Below are positions 1-7,850 of a stretch of 61,733 nucleotides of DNA, one piece after another (position 1 is the first letter of the stretch; every line of letters begins with the position of its first letter). Under the pieces are notes generated by a model. That model searched no databases. It was not told the DNA's origin and saw only the letters and a program-made list of their open reading frames with translations. Location of the stretch: positions 1 through 61,733 of the forward strand of contig NZ_LVJI01000023.1 in assembly GCF_001637225.1 (NCBI RefSeq), given 5' to 3'. The position numbers were made by a program, and so were the translations under genes. The DNA comes from Paenibacillus antarcticus (GTDB lineage: Bacteria > Bacillota > Bacilli > Paenibacillales > Paenibacillaceae).

Positions 1-104
1 GCTTATGTTTTGTGGTTGCAAGCGTGCATGACTCTGCGGCCGGGCTGGGCGGTATTAGGCATGCCGCCAGCGTTCGTCCTGAGCCAGGATCAAACTCTCC
101 AAAT
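1..104 (-). rRNA. rrs: 16S ribosomal RNA, 5' end only (partial)
   Basis: The reverse complement carries the conserved 16S start, GAGAGTTTGATCCTGGCTCAG, then GACGAACGCTGGCGGC and GCCTAATAC. The gene runs off the left edge, so only about the first 100 bases are present. The 5' boundary near 104 is estimated from the usual distance to GAGTTTGATC. The last 51 bases at the window edge (1-51) do not continue with the expected ATGCAAGTCGA after GCCTAATAC. They read as an unrelated GC-rich stretch, either an insertion in variable region V1 or a mis-joined sequence end. Confidence 0.9.
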
Positions 105-288
105 TGGTATTTAGAAAGAGCGAAATGCTCATTTTGAAACAAACTGGCGAGAATTTACATTCTCTATCAAATGATTTCTCATTTGTTTTGATTTCACTTA
201 TCGCAAAATCTACTCACTCGTTGTTCAGTTTTCAAAGACCAATTTTTCTCTTTCGTTGACACCAGATGTTCTCGGCGACAACTTCTAT

Positions 289-318
289 ATCATATCATAC
301 TGTTCATCAATTATGCAA
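289..318 (-). promoter_or_regulatory. Sigma-A type promoter of the left rRNA operon
   Basis: On the minus strand TTGCAT (-35, 318-313) is followed by an 18-base spacer and TATGAT (-10, 294-289), reading toward 16S. The gene-free stretch 105-442 holds this promoter and a leader with the motif CTTTGAAAACTGAACAAC (near 222-239), a phrase often found in Bacillales rrn leaders and spacers. Nothing else was recognised there. Activity is inferred from the match and the location. Confidence 0.6.
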
Positions 319-442
319 GAAGTTTTTTTAAGCGATTTTCAATTCAATTTGCATTGGTTGATCTCGCAACTTCTAAGTCACAAAGGAAGCGAGAATTAAT
401 TTATCATATTTGAATCAGGTTCGTCAACACTTTTTTGTAAAT

Positions 443-673
443 TTAATGTTTGAATTGGGGAAATCGGTTGTTACGAGCATATTTGGAGAGTTCCTTTGGG
501 GGCGCAAAACGAGCATACATACGAAATACGACTTTGTATCTTTTAGCAATAGATTGTTTTATTTCTTGATCTAGTCGTTTATCTCCTAGATCCATTAACA
601 TTTCGTCAAGCTCTTTACGAAGTACATAATCCAATTCCTTGCACTCTCTATCATTAAATAGCATACCCAGCAT
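443..673 (-). CDS. Small conserved Bacillales-type hypothetical protein (76 aa)
   Basis: A 76-residue, charged, mostly helical-looking protein of unknown function. It has no signal peptide, membrane segment or cysteine motif. The middle is rich in alternating acidic and basic residues (LRKELDEML...DKRLDQEIK), suggesting helices, and the C-terminal part contains RFAPPKELSKYARNN. The start at 673 follows a clear GAGGAGG ribosome binding site with 9-base spacing. It resembles a short family I remember from Bacillus and Paenibacillus genomes, but I cannot name it. It is the last gene before the 16S operon and lies downstream of the broken SpoIIM-like gene. Confidence 0.7.
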   Translation of the reverse strand: MLGMLFNDRECKELDYVLRKELDEMLMDLGDKRLDQEIKQSIAKRYKVVFRMYARFAPPKELSKYARNNRFPQFKH

Positions 674-745
674 ATATTATTGCCTCCTCGATTATGTAAC
701 TAACGGATAACTGGCTGGGTTCCTCCACGACAATCCGTATAGCTG

Positions 746-795
746 TTTTACTGTTATGCTCATATTTGGGAAAAAATATGAGCATAACAGTAAAA
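746..795. repeat. Perfect 22-bp inverted repeat with 6-base loop
   Basis: Bases 746-767 are the exact reverse complement of 774-795, with GGGAAA between them. The stem is AT-rich and includes TACTGTTATGCTCATA. It lies just after the stop of the SpoIIM-like gene, where a terminator would be expected, but no long T run follows the stem on either strand; the stem itself begins with TTTT and ends with AAAA. It may be a degenerate terminator or the remnant of a small palindromic element. Confidence 0.8.
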
Positions 796-802
796 ATTAT
801 TC

Positions 803-1416
803 TCACTGCATCAGCCAAAACGTTAATGTACTTTCGATAATGGCCGCAATGAATAGTAATATCACGATCCAAAGTGAGATAGGGCCCACTCTTTTAAAGA
901 AATCGCTCCATACTTCTCCGAGATTAGCCCGCTTCTCACGATTCCATTGCCCTATGCTCATCCACACTAAGGTTCCTAATCGAAGTCCAAAAGCACAAGC
1001 AATAATAATAGCTGGTATCTCAATAATTCCGTGCGGCAATAAACCCTTGACAATAACATCGAACATATTCTCACCTTGCGCAGACAGATGATGTACCAAA
1101 TAACCAAGAACCATACCATTGATCATCAGAAAGATAATCGGAAGTATGCCTAAAAAATACCAAGGAAAATGATTAATACCGCTTTTATACTATTATTTAA
1201 AAATATAAATACAAAAAAGCTCCACTGTGGACGTTCCGACTCACTTAGATTTTGACTGATTTGACGAATCCCCTCAATCTGTTGATTTACAAACTGTGCT
1301 ATTGTCTCCGTGCTAAGCCACCCCACTACTATTCCTATGATAAATATCAATGTCGATACTAGCATGGTCTTTTTGATTAATGAAATATCTCTTATAAAAC
1401 TTGAGAATTTAAACAT
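803..1416 (-). pseudogene. SpoIIM/DUF95-like membrane protein gene split by a one-base frameshift
   Basis: Two adjoining minus-strand frames together make one protein of about 204 residues of the stage II sporulation protein M (DUF95) type. The N-terminal half begins at 1416 after AGGAGG, contains one membrane segment and ends at a TAG at 1150-1152 after FLGIF. The C-terminal half continues in another frame (LGILPIIFLMINGMVLGYL..., LLPHGIIEIPA, GLRLG) and ends at 803. The break is at a run of six T on the coding strand (plus-strand A at 1152-1157); one more T would join the halves as FLGIFLGILPIIF. It could be a real mutation, a sequencing error at a homopolymer, or a gene decoded by slippage. 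SpoIIM proteins act in forespore engulfment, but DUF95 members also occur outside sporulation. Confidence 0.75.
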
Positions 1417-1481
1417 GAGTAACCTCCTAAAAGTCTTGGCATAATTTTTTGTACAAAACTTCATCACACACTTACTCATTC

Positions 1482-1511
1482 AGTAATAACCACAAAGTAC
1501 GAGCATACAAT
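1482..1511 (+). promoter_or_regulatory. Candidate sigma-E promoter of pdaB
   Basis: CATACAAT at 1504-1511 matches the sigma-E -10 consensus CATACANT exactly. About 14 bases upstream, AGTAATAA (1482-1489) is a moderate -35 candidate. It lies 43 bases before the pdaB start. In B. subtilis pdaB is expressed during sporulation in the mother cell, which fits. Inferred from sequence only. Confidence 0.55.
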
Positions 1512-1554
1512 TTGAAGTAAACAAGCATTCGTGCATGAGAGGGGCGTTTATCCA

Positions 1555-2364
1555 ATGAATTCATTTTTTTATGTGTTGAGCTGGAAGAAAATCAAACGAT
1601 ATTTGCTAGTTACAGCTGCGGTGGTATTTGCATTTGGCGTTGTGTACATTGAACGTGATCAAATTACTGTATTCTCTGAAGGGGCTCCTTCAGCCATCTA
1701 CAGTGTCCCTACAAACAAGAAAGTGATTGCCTTGACTTTCGATATTAGTTGGGGTGATACCCGTCCTGGACCTATCATTAAAATTCTAAATGAGAAAAAA
1801 GTACAGAAGTCTACATTCTTTCTCTCTTCGCCATGGAGTAAGAGCCATCCAGACATTGTAAAGGATATCAAAGATAGTGGGTTTGAAATTGGTAGTCATG
1901 GTCATAAACATGTGAATTACACAACACTTAGTGATGAAGAAATTCGCAAACAAATTTCCACAGCTAATTCTGTATTAAGCGATATGACAGGTAAAGCTCC
2001 AAACTTACTCCGATTACCGAACGGTGATTTTGACAAAAGAGTATTGCGTATTGCTGAAAGTATGAATTATAAAGTGATCCAGTGGGATACTGATTCCTTA
2101 GACTGGAAGAATATCGGAGCACAAAATATCGTTGAACGTGTGGTTAGCAAAGCACACCCTGGCGACATCGTATTGTTACATGCAAGTGATTCATCGAAAC
2201 AAACACATGAAGCACTTCCCCTTATTATTGATCAGCTTAGAAATCAAGGATATGAATTCGTAACGGTGTCTGAATTAATCAACCAAACAGATACTAAAGG
2301 AACTGATGTACGTGATCAAGCACTCATTCAAGGGTCGATCGAGAACGATGTGAGCGGACTTTAG
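1555..2364 (+). CDS. pdaB: Polysaccharide deacetylase family sporulation protein PdaB
   Basis: NodB-type carbohydrate esterase family protein of 269 residues, required in B. subtilis for spores to be maintained after formation; its exact substrate is not settled. An N-terminal membrane anchor (about 14-32) is followed by the deacetylase domain. The family motif LTFDISWGD places acidic residues near 63 and 68, and GSHGHKH (about 113-119) carries the metal-binding histidines. LRLPNGDF and the late IVLLHASD are also NodB motifs. The ATG at 1555 was chosen because GAGAGGGG lies about 10 bases upstream, rather than an ATG-type start 24 bases earlier that lacks a good site. It is one of few plus-strand genes and is convergent with kbaA. 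Confidence 0.9.
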   Translation: MNSFFYVLSWKKIKRYLLVTAAVVFAFGVVYIERDQITVFSEGAPSAIYSVPTNKKVIALTFDISWGDTRPGPIIKILNEKKVQKSTFFLSSPWSKSHPDIVKDIKDSGFEIGSHGHKHVNYTTLSDEEIRKQISTANSVLSDMTGKAPNLLRLPNGDFDKRVLRIAESMNYKVIQWDTDSLDWKNIGAQNIVERVVSKAHPGDIVLLHASDSSKQTHEALPLIIDQLRNQGYEFVTVSELINQTDTKGTDVRDQALIQGSIENDVSGL

Positions 2365-2423
2365 TCAAGACAATAATAATAATGACGACCTATCTTACTT
2401 GAAGGGTTTAGTATGTCTTTTTT

Positions 2424-2460
2424 AAACAAAAAGAGCTAAGTAACTTAGCTCTTTTTGTTT
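2424..2460. terminator. Bidirectional terminator between pdaB and kbaA
   Basis: A perfect 17-bp stem (2424-2440 with 2444-2460) and a 3-base loop contains GAGCTAAG/CTTAGCTC and ends in A and T runs on both sides, so it works in either direction. It overlaps the last codons and the stop of kbaA (2445-2447), so the final KKS and TAA of that gene are encoded inside the hairpin. Confidence 0.85.
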
Positions 2461-3050
2461 ACTACAATACGATGAAGAATTAAAATTTGAAAAGCGTTAC
2501 ATGCTAATAAGGGAATAACAATAAGTGCTGTTGCATTGTCTACATTGATTTTGAGTCCACCTACAATTTCTATAATGGTAACCGCAATCAAGAAAAATAA
2601 CGTTGGAATCCAAGCTGATGCGTTCGTCATACGTGCTTTAAAGTAAGCTACTAAAACCGACACGATTAAAATAACTCCGGCTAGTACAAGATCAGACCAC
2701 TTCCCACTCTCCCCACCAACAAACGTACGGAAGAACAATAATTCAAGCAAAGCTAAGACGGTTAATACCATCTGTATGTATTGCCAACCTCTTTTAGAGA
2801 ATACGCCATTCCCCATATAATTCAGAATCAGATAAGCAAAGAAACCCAATTGAGAATAAACACTGGCAAGCATTCCATAACCGAACAAAATTACGAAGAA
2901 AGCAACATAATCAGAGAATCCATTAAAGGAAATCCCCCCACTTACGATCTGCAATCCGATGCCTGTAATTATGGAAGCCACAGCACCCACTAATAATGTT
3001 TCCCAAAATAACTTAAACCATTTTCTTAAAGTCAAAAAATTCACCCCCAT
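2445..3050 (-). CDS. kbaA: KinB-signalling pathway activation protein KbaA
   Basis: Integral membrane protein of 201 residues with about six hydrophobic segments. In B. subtilis KbaA is needed for activity of the sporulation kinase KinB, which feeds the Spo0A phosphorelay. The N-terminal TLRKWFKLFWETLLVGAVAS, the GYGMLASVYSQLGFFAYL stretch and the short basic C-terminus (VVNKKS) are typical. It lies between pdaB and gerD as in other Bacillales and is convergent with pdaB. It starts about 110 bases from the divergent gerD start. Confidence 0.9.
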   Translation of the reverse strand: MGVNFLTLRKWFKLFWETLLVGAVASIITGIGLQIVSGGISFNGFSDYVAFFVILFGYGMLASVYSQLGFFAYLILNYMGNGVFSKRGWQYIQMVLTVLALLELLFFRTFVGGESGKWSDLVLAGVILIVSVLVAYFKARMTNASAWIPTLFFLIAVTIIEIVGGLKINVDNATALIVIPLLACNAFQILILHRIVVNKKS

Positions 3051-3096
3051 AACAACTTATTTTACCAACGTTCTCAATAAAAAACCATTACCCACC

Positions 3097-3127
3097 AACA
3101 TATTTATGAAATTACCTTCACATACTA
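3097..3127 (+). promoter_or_regulatory. Candidate sigma-G promoter of gerD
   Basis: CATACTA at 3121-3127 equals the forespore sigma-G -10 pattern (CATNNTA), and AACATA at 3097-3102, with an 18-base spacer, is a moderate -35. It lies 34 bases before the gerD start. gerD of B. subtilis is a sigma-G gene, which agrees. Confidence 0.5.
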
Positions 3128-3161
3128 CAGACAGCATCTATGTAAAGGAGGACGAACTAGG

Positions 3162-3818
3162 GTGAAAATAGCCAATATACGTATCATAGGACTGGTCTGC
3201 GTTCTTGTTACTACTCTTACAGCTTGCGGATCCGAACAAAGCAGCTCATCTTCCCAAATGGGATATAAAGAAATGAAATCTATGGTGGTGGATATCCTAA
3301 AAAGTGATGAAGGAAAAAAAGCCGTCGAGGAGGCTATGAACGGAGGAGAATCTGGGGCAATGGGAATGAAAATGTTGTCATCAGCCTCTTCCGAAGAGAT
3401 CCGAACCGCCGTAAAAGATACCATTACAGCTCCTGAATATGACAAGAAGCTCGAAAAGATTATGACTGACCCCAAGTTCGCTGGTGATTTCGCCAAGGCC
3501 ATTAGCTCACAAAGTAAAGAACTACATCAACAATTAATTAAAGATCCAACGTATCAAAAGTCCGTCACTGACATCATGAAGTCCCCTGAGGTAACCAAAA
3601 TGTTTCTAGATCTTACTAAATCATCAGATTTCCGTAAACAGACGATGACAATTATGACCGAAGCAATGCAAAACCCACTCTTCAAAATGGAAGTTCTGGG
3701 ATTACTCAAATCTGTGGTCCAAAGTGAACTAAAACCAAAAGATGAAAAGGAAAAGAAAGATAGTGGCGACAGTGAGAGTAGCGAAGGTGGAGGGAAGGAA
3801 TCAGAAGGCGGCGGGTGA
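3162..3818 (+). CDS. gerD: Spore germination lipoprotein GerD
   Basis: Lipoprotein of 218 residues that in B. subtilis forms the spore inner-membrane scaffold gathering nutrient germinant receptors into the germinosome. The signal peptide ends in a lipobox (LTACGS) with the modified cysteine near residue 22. A long helical middle contains repeated DP/SP steps (MTDPKFAGDF, IKDPTYQKS, MKSPEVTKMF) typical of GerD. The tail is charged and Gly/Ser-rich (GGGKESEGGG). The GTG start at 3162 follows AAAGGAGG. It is divergent from kbaA and convergent with salA. Confidence 0.92.
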   Translation: MKIANIRIIGLVCVLVTTLTACGSEQSSSSSQMGYKEMKSMVVDILKSDEGKKAVEEAMNGGESGAMGMKMLSSASSEEIRTAVKDTITAPEYDKKLEKIMTDPKFAGDFAKAISSQSKELHQQLIKDPTYQKSVTDIMKSPEVTKMFLDLTKSSDFRKQTMTIMTEAMQNPLFKMEVLGLLKSVVQSELKPKDEKEKKDSGDSESSEGGGKESEGGG

Positions 3819-3872
3819 ATAACCAAATAATAAAGAGCTCCTTGTTAAGGGAGCCCACTAGTAGCTTGAATT

Positions 3873-3898
3873 GGATTGACTCCTGAGTCAGTCCTTTT
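3873..3898 (+). terminator. Probable terminator of gerD overlapping the end of salA
   Basis: GGATTGACTC and GAGTCAGTCC form a 10-bp stem with one G-T pair, followed by TTTT on the plus strand. The stop codon of the convergent salA (3888-3890) is inside the stem. A second small hairpin at 3837-3855 (GCTCC/GGAGC) lies just upstream. The U run is short, so strength is uncertain. Confidence 0.5.
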
Positions 3899-4991
3899 CA
3901 CATTTAGCAATTACAGTCGTCGCAATCTCATCGTAAATTTTTCCACTTGTTGTATCAAACTTATAGATTGAAGGTGAAAAATCTGGTTCTGATATGTGAT
4001 TATTAGGAACTCCCAGAGGTAATTGCGCTATTAGCTCCGTATGAAGTGTTTCTGCCAATCGTCCTCCCCCACCTCTACCAAACACATAATCGCGATCTCC
4101 ACAACTTGCGCACTCATAATATGACATATTCTCAACTACACCCAATATTTCATGATTCGTTTGAATAGCCATAGCACCTGCTCTAGCGGCTACAAAAGCT
4201 GCTGTCGCATGCGGTGTGGTCACAATAATCTCTTTGCACTGAGGCAACATTTGATGGACATCAAGAGCAACATCACCCGTTCCAGGAGGTAAGTCAAGGA
4301 GTAAGTAATCTAGTTCTCCCCAACCTACATCACCAAGAAATTGTCGTAACATCTTCCCTAACATAGGCCCACGCCAAATCACCGGACTATTCTCACGAAT
4401 AAAGAAACCCATAGACATTACCTTAACTCCAAAACGCTCTACAGGTAAAATCAGCTCGTCTTCAATAATAGGTCCTTCTTCTAATCCCATCATATCTGGA
4501 ATACTAAAACCGTATATATCAGCATCAATCAGACCCACACGTTTACCTTGACGTGCTAATGCGACAGCTAAGTTAACGGTTACGGTTGATTTACCAACGC
4601 CTCCCTTACCACTAGCTATAGCAATGAAGTGCACACCCGAATCTTCTTGAATTAAAGCATGATCCTCTAATCCAGCTGCATGGCCTTTTTTCAAGACGGC
4701 TTCATCTTCCTCTGACAGTTGTTCTCCAAAAGCTAGCTTACGATCATAATCTGTAGCTTCACGCAGCCTAATATGAATTTCGTCTGGGCCCAACTTCTCT
4801 AAACGATGACGGATCTCTTGTTCGAGGTCAGCATGATACGCTTCACTGTTGTCAAGAAATATGGCAGAAAGCGATATCCGATTATCCCTTATTACAATAT
4901 CTCGGATAAGCTGCAGATCGATCAAGCTTTTACCGCTTGTTGGTTCATCCATCGACTGTAGAATTTCCTGTACTTGCTCTCTTGATATCAT
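3888..4991 (-). CDS. salA: Mrp/SalA-type P-loop ATPase
   Basis: Cytoplasmic ATPase of the Mrp/NBP35/ParA-like group, 367 residues. An N-terminal MIP18-like segment (about 1-80) precedes a deviant Walker A, GKGGVGKS (128-135), DADIYG, and the LLLDLPPGTGD switch region. A late CASCG pair resembles the Cys pair of Fe-S carriers. In B. subtilis SalA at this locus represses scoC and so raises exoprotease production; other Mrp proteins carry Fe-S clusters. Which role applies here cannot be decided from sequence. It lies downstream of cwlD, 57 bases apart, and may be co-transcribed with it. Confidence 0.88.
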   Translation of the reverse strand: MISREQVQEILQSMDEPTSGKSLIDLQLIRDIVIRDNRISLSAIFLDNSEAYHADLEQEIRHRLEKLGPDEIHIRLREATDYDRKLAFGEQLSEEDEAVLKKGHAAGLEDHALIQEDSGVHFIAIASGKGGVGKSTVTVNLAVALARQGKRVGLIDADIYGFSIPDMMGLEEGPIIEDELILPVERFGVKVMSMGFFIRENSPVIWRGPMLGKMLRQFLGDVGWGELDYLLLDLPPGTGDVALDVHQMLPQCKEIIVTTPHATAAFVAARAGAMAIQTNHEILGVVENMSYYECASCGDRDYVFGRGGGGRLAETLHTELIAQLPLGVPNNHISEPDFSPSIYKFDTTSGKIYDEIATTVIAKCEKD

Positions 4992-5048
4992 GATGGTAGC
5001 ACCTCTACTTCGTATAATGTCATATTTATCTATTATATCTTACCCATC

Positions 5049-5813
5049 TCATTCTGACGACACCTTGGACTTCTCTCCTGAAGAATATCGCAAAATCCCC
5101 TTGTAAATGGATGCTGCAACTTTCCGTTGGTATTCCACATCTCTTAATAACATCGCTTCTTCATCATGCGATAGAAATCCTACTTCCACAAGTGCAGCTG
5201 GAACCTTGAGCGCACGAAGCAAATACACGGTGTTGACTGTTTTGGCAATCCGATCCGTATTCTCCAAATTACGTCTCATTTCTTCTTGCATTAAAGTAGC
5301 CAAATTAGCATTGTCGGGATGATTTGGATAATAGAATACTTGAGCTCCTCGCCAGCGATTTGAAGGAATGCTATTCATGTGAACACTAAGAAATAAATAT
5401 GGCTGTTGATCTTCTATTTTCTTCACACGTTGTTTCAAATCCTCCGTTTTACGCTTCGAATATCCCTTAGTATCTGGCAATGCCAGATCATAGTCTCCTT
5501 CACGCGTCATCTTAACCAGAGCTCCAGCCTCTTGTAGGTAATCACGTAGATAAAGTGTAATGGCAAGGTTAATATCCTTCTCAATCACACCCTGACGACT
5601 TACAGCTCCCCCATCTACGCCCCCATGACCAGCATCAAGGACAATCACTTTTCCGGCCAAAGGTAAACTCCAGTATTTCGTCGTTCTTTCGGTAGGAACT
5701 TCGTATGTAACTATACCTACAAAAACAATCAGTAAACAAACGCCCAATAGTAGCTTTTTGATTGTTCTAAGCCGGATCCATATCGTTATTACGCCTGACT
5801 TAGGCTTGGACAT
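5049..5813 (-). CDS. cwlD: N-acetylmuramoyl-L-alanine amidase CwlD (spore cortex)
   Basis: Zinc amidase of the Amidase_3 family, 254 residues. In sporulation CwlD removes peptide side chains so that cortex muramic acid can become muramic delta-lactam, the mark read by germination lytic enzymes. A membrane anchor (about 18-36) is followed by DAGHGG (His near 63), IEKDINL (Glu), LSVHMNS (His) and ALVEVGFLSH (catalytic Glu), so all zinc and catalytic residues are present. The ATG at 5813 is preceded by AGGAGG at 11 bases; a GTG 12 bases earlier overlaps that site and is less likely. The ribosome binding site can be sequestered by an upstream hairpin (5822-5869). Confidence 0.9.
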   Translation of the reverse strand: MSKPKSGVITIWIRLRTIKKLLLGVCLLIVFVGIVTYEVPTERTTKYWSLPLAGKVIVLDAGHGGVDGGAVSRQGVIEKDINLAITLYLRDYLQEAGALVKMTREGDYDLALPDTKGYSKRKTEDLKQRVKKIEDQQPYLFLSVHMNSIPSNRWRGAQVFYYPNHPDNANLATLMQEEMRRNLENTDRIAKTVNTVYLLRALKVPAALVEVGFLSHDEEAMLLRDVEYQRKVAASIYKGILRYSSGEKSKVSSE

Positions 5814-5821
5814 AAAAAAGG

Positions 5822-5869
5822 CCACCTCCTGTCCTATAGACTCTTAAACATCTATATGGGTGGAGGTGG
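5822..5869 (-). promoter_or_regulatory. Hairpin able to mask the cwlD ribosome binding site
   Basis: In minus-strand RNA from sat, CCACCTCC (5869-5862) can pair over 8 bp with GGAGGTGG (5829-5822), which contains the cwlD Shine-Dalgarno sequence. An inner 6-bp TATAGA/TCTATA stem (5856-5851 with 5840-5835) extends it across a 10-base loop. RNA started inside or after the hairpin would lack the anti-site arm. Pairing is seen in sequence; a regulatory effect is inferred. Confidence 0.5.
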
Positions 5870-5881
5870 ACAAATAGTACA

Positions 5882-7051
5882 TTATAAAGTAACTTGTTCA
5901 GCCATTCCTTCAATAAGAACCTTGGCAACTTCAGGGCGCGTGAATTCCGGAGGTGGACAAAGTCCCTCACGTAGCAGTCCACGAACTTTCGTACCTGACA
6001 GGGTCATATGATCCTCACTTCCATGTGGACATGTTTTACTAGAAGCCATATTTCCACATTTCGTACAGAAGAAGCTATGTTCAAAAAATAAAGGTGTAAT
6101 ATCTAATTCTTCTGCCGTGAAATTCTTGAATATTTCCTGCGCTTCATACGTACCATAGTAATCTCCAACTCCTGCATGATCTCGTCCTACGATGAAGTGA
6201 GTACATCCATAGTTCTTCCTAACAATCGCGTGAAAAATCGCTTCACGCGGTCCTGCATATCTCATTGCAGCTGGGAATACGCCAAGAAAAGCACGATCCT
6301 CAGGATAATAATTTTTCAAAAGTGTTAAATAACTCTTCATCCGTACATCAGCAGGTACATCATCTGATTTCGTCTCACCTACTAGTGGATTTAAAAATAA
6401 AGCATCTACGATCTCCATTGCACTCTTCTGAATATATTCATGAGCGCGATGAACAGGATTTCTAGTTTGGAATCCAACAACTGTCTTCCAAGCTTTCTCT
6501 GCGAACAAACGACGTGTCTCCGCAGGGTCATAATAGAACTCTTTAAATTTAGCAGGTTCAGGTCTATTTAACACTTGGATTGAACCACCTACATAGGTGT
6601 TAGAACGTTCCATCAACTTTTTGACTCCTGGATGCTCAGGATCATTGGTTCTAAATACATTTAGCGCTTCTTCTGCTTGATCTACATTATAAATACTCCC
6701 CACATTAAGCGTACCGTACACAATTCCATCCGTTTCCCCTACAAGTGCTACTTGTTCTCCAAGAGATAGTTGCGCCGCGATAGGAGCGTCTACAGCCAGT
6801 GTAATAGGAATAGACCAAACAGTACCATTCGCAAGTCTTATATTGGAAATAACGGATCGATAATCATCTTCATTCATAAAACCACTAAGTGGTGAAAAGG
6901 CACCTACAGCGATGAGATCTAAGTCTGAAATAGTCCATGTACTAATCGTGATTTGTTGGAGTCCAAGAGCAGTTTGTAACAATGCTTCTCTTTCCTCACC
7001 TTGTACAATCCTCTGAATTAATTTGCCGCCATGTGGTAATATTGAAGTCAT
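5882..7051 (-). CDS. sat: Sulfate adenylyltransferase (ATP sulfurylase)
   Basis: Makes adenosine 5'-phosphosulfate (APS) and pyrophosphate from sulfate and ATP, the first step of assimilatory sulfate reduction. The 389-residue length suits the monomeric-type enzyme without an APS kinase domain. The active-site motif [11 protein letters not shown] (about 195-205) has the ATP-binding HxxH, and [18 protein letters not shown] is the second conserved block. A Cys-rich patch ([15 protein letters not shown]) late in the protein may bind zinc. It lies 34 bases after cysH as a two-gene unit and continues toward cwlD. No cysC or cysND was seen. Confidence 0.95.
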   Translation of the reverse strand: MTSILPHGGKLIQRIVQGEEREALLQTALGLQQITISTWTISDLDLIAVGAFSPLSGFMNEDDYRSVISNIRLANGTVWSIPITLAVDAPIAAQLSLGEQVALVGETDGIVYGTLNVGSIYNVDQAEEALNVFRTNDPEHPGVKKLMERSNTYVGGSIQVLNRPEPAKFKEFYYDPAETRRLFAEKAWKTVVGFQTRNPVHRAHEYIQKSAMEIVDALFLNPLVGETKSDDVPADVRMKSYLTLLKNYYPEDRAFLGVFPAAMRYAGPREAIFHAIVRKNYGCTHFIVGRDHAGVGDYYGTYEAQEIFKNFTAEELDITPLFFEHSFFCTKCGNMASSKTCPHGSEDHMTLSGTKVRGLLREGLCPPPEFTRPEVAKVLIEGMAEQVTL

Positions 7052-7085
7052 TCATTTCGCTCCTTGTATATAATTTATTTAAAAA

Positions 7086-7778
7086 TTACTTATGAAGACC
7101 GCATTCTGTCTTATCATTACCAGCCCAACGACCTGCACGAGGGTCTTCCCCAGGCATAACTTGACGGGTACAATATTCACAACCTATGCTAGGGTAATTC
7201 TGATCATGAAGAGGATTATAGAGTACATCATTCTTCCGAATGTAATCCCATACATCTTCCGATGTCCAAGAAGCAATAGGATTAAATTTAACCAGTCCAA
7301 ATTTAGCGTCATATTCCATTTTCTTAGTATTCGCACGTGTTGGTGCCTGATCACGTCGAATACCCGTTATCCATGCATCATACTGAGACAGGATACGAGT
7401 AAGTGGTTCAACCTTCCGTATGTTACAACACTTATTAGCATCCACAGTCCATAAAGCTTCTCCATGTTCTAATGCCTGCTCTTCAGGTGTTAGCTTGGGA
7501 GATACACGAACAAATTCCAATCCATACTTGTTAGCCATTTGATCTCGTGTCTCATACGTTTCTTTAAAATGAAAATCCGTATCCAAATAGAAAATATCGG
7601 TTGATGGACTTATTTTTTGAATCATATCAACAAGTACAACGTCTTCTGCCCCAAAACTGCATGCAAATGTAATGTTCGGAAAGGTATCAATAGCCCATCT
7701 TATAACATCTTCAGGTAAAGCATCCTCAAACTCTTCTGACTTTTCTTTGATGAGTTGCTCTTTCTCTAACAAATTCAT
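7086..7778 (-). CDS. cysH: Phosphoadenylyl/adenylyl-sulfate reductase
   Basis: PP-loop reductase of 230 residues that converts APS (or PAPS) to sulfite with thioredoxin. SFGAEDVV (41-48) is the nucleotide-binding loop. The two paired cysteine motifs CC (117-118) and CEYC (200-203) are the signature of the [4Fe-4S] form that accepts APS, and the catalytic cysteine is in ECGLH at the C-terminus (Cys226). With sat next door and no APS kinase, direct APS reduction is the simpler reading. The start at 7778 follows GGGGGAG. It is the first gene after a near-consensus promoter. Confidence 0.93.
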   Translation of the reverse strand: MNLLEKEQLIKEKSEEFEDALPEDVIRWAIDTFPNITFACSFGAEDVVLVDMIQKISPSTDIFYLDTDFHFKETYETRDQMANKYGLEFVRVSPKLTPEEQALEHGEALWTVDANKCCNIRKVEPLTRILSQYDAWITGIRRDQAPTRANTKKMEYDAKFGLVKFNPIASWTSEDVWDYIRKNDVLYNPLHDQNYPSIGCEYCTRQVMPGEDPRAGRWAGNDKTECGLHK

Positions 7779-7850
7779 AAATTTGTCTCCCCCAATGCAT
7801 TAAAAATTAATAAAGATAAATTCCAACTAATTTCATATGAATTATATCTT

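Noticed and set aside
756..1091. Plus-strand open frame starting in the palindrome and running over the SpoIIM-like gene
   Set aside because: Antisense to the C-terminal half of the broken gene; no site, no homology I recognise.
7779..7850. S-box or other sulfur riboswitch before cysH
   Set aside because: The leader from the near-consensus promoter is only about 65 bases and has no terminator or conserved riboswitch core.
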